From an uncultured Acidimicrobiia bacterium (GTDB taxonomy: Bacteria > Actinomycetota > Acidimicrobiia > Spongiisociales > JAENVV01), in contig CAJQPD010000183.1 in the NCBI GenBank assembly GCA_905480085.1, forward strand, positions 1 to 6,215: a DNA stretch of 6,215 nucleotides, in the 5' to 3' direction. The stretch's first letter is position 1, and each line of letters begins with the position of its first letter. Positions 6,010-6,215 of the stretch are shown in pieces. Made by a program: the position numbers and the translations under genes. Below the pieces are notes generated by a model. That model did not search any database, was not told where the DNA came from, and saw nothing but the letters and a program-made list of their open reading frames with translations.

Positions 6010-6215
6010 TTAGCGGGCCTTGATGGCCGCAATCACCGCCGGGAGGATTTCGTTTACGTCACCAATCACGGCGTAGTCGGCCTTCGTCACCATGGGAGCT
6101 TCCCGATCGGTGTTGATGGCCAGGACCCGCTTGGATCCCATCATCCCAACCCAATGCTGGATGGCGCCCGAGATCCCGCAAGCGATATACAAGTCAGGGG
6201 CAACCCGATTGCCGG
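6010..6215 (-). CDS. etfA: Electron transfer flavoprotein alpha subunit, C-terminal part (partial)
   Basis: The last 67 residues of ETF alpha are visible; the start lies beyond the right edge. ETF alpha and beta form a soluble FAD heterodimer that carries electrons from acyl-CoA and other dehydrogenases to the respiratory chain. The visible part is the FAD-binding C-terminal domain: RVAPDLYIACGISGAIQHW (the conserved PxLYIAxGISGAIQH flavin motif), then GSKRVLAINTDREAPMVTKADYAVIGDVNEILPAVIAAIKAR and TAA at 6012-6010. The family form is AINxDxxAPIFxxADYGIVGDLxExxPAL, so the match is close and the C-terminus is complete. It converges with the DUF559 gene, and palindrome copies C and D lie between them. 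etfB and electron-donor genes would be expected outside the window. Confidence 0.93.
   Translation of the reverse strand, partial: GNRVAPDLYIACGISGAIQHWVGMMGSKRVLAINTDREAPMVTKADYAVIGDVNEILPAVIAAIKAR

Noticed and set aside
5819..6013. Plus-strand frame with repeated ECAYELEYR / MHTRP peptides across copies C and D
   Set aside because: The repeated peptide simply reflects copies C and D being 72 bases apart, a multiple of three. The frame overlaps the DUF559 gene and part of the etfA end and has no ribosome site.

Overview
The window looks like chromosomal DNA from a high-GC actinobacterium. The best clue to lineage is the substrate-binding lipoprotein: its lipobox cysteine is followed by a long threonine-rich linker (runs of TTTTT), a style I associate with Acidimicrobiia. 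That placement is an inference. GTG/TTG starts and tight stop/start overlaps also fit a high-GC, compactly organised genome.

Positions 1-4648 (minus strand) hold a four-gene ABC importer operon, read right to left: a BMP-family lipoprotein (3470-4648), a double-domain ATPase (1846-3363), a first permease (623-1849) and a second permease cut by the left edge (1-623). This is the gene order of the Bacillus nupNOPQ nucleoside importer. The last three genes overlap by 1 to 4 bases and are probably translationally coupled. A strong hairpin with a T-tract (3410-3453) sits between the lipoprotein gene and the ATPase gene, so the lipoprotein is probably made in excess over the membrane parts.

Positions 4649-6009 hold the unusual part. 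One plus-strand gene (4923-5909) encodes a protein with an AbiEi-like winged-helix N-terminus and a DUF559 (Vsr-like, PD-(D/E)XK-type) C-terminus, with no recognisable toxin partner. It is bracketed by four copies of a 45-bp palindromic element, two on each side. Each copy has 11-bp arms (CGAGTGTGCAT / ATGCACACTCG) around a variable centre of exactly 23 bases. The two copies of a pair are 26 or 27 bases apart. The bases between the two left copies resemble the reverse complement of those between the two right copies, so the pairs look like roughly 116-bp imperfect inverted repeats around the gene. This repeat-nuclease-repeat layout recalls REP/RAYT modules and is the most interesting object here. 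The third copy supplies the last codons and the stop of the gene.

Positions 6010-6215 (minus strand) hold the C-terminal end of the electron transfer flavoprotein alpha subunit gene, cut by the right edge and converging on the repeat-bracketed gene.

I saw no RNA genes, CRISPR array, IS transposase or recognisable riboswitch.
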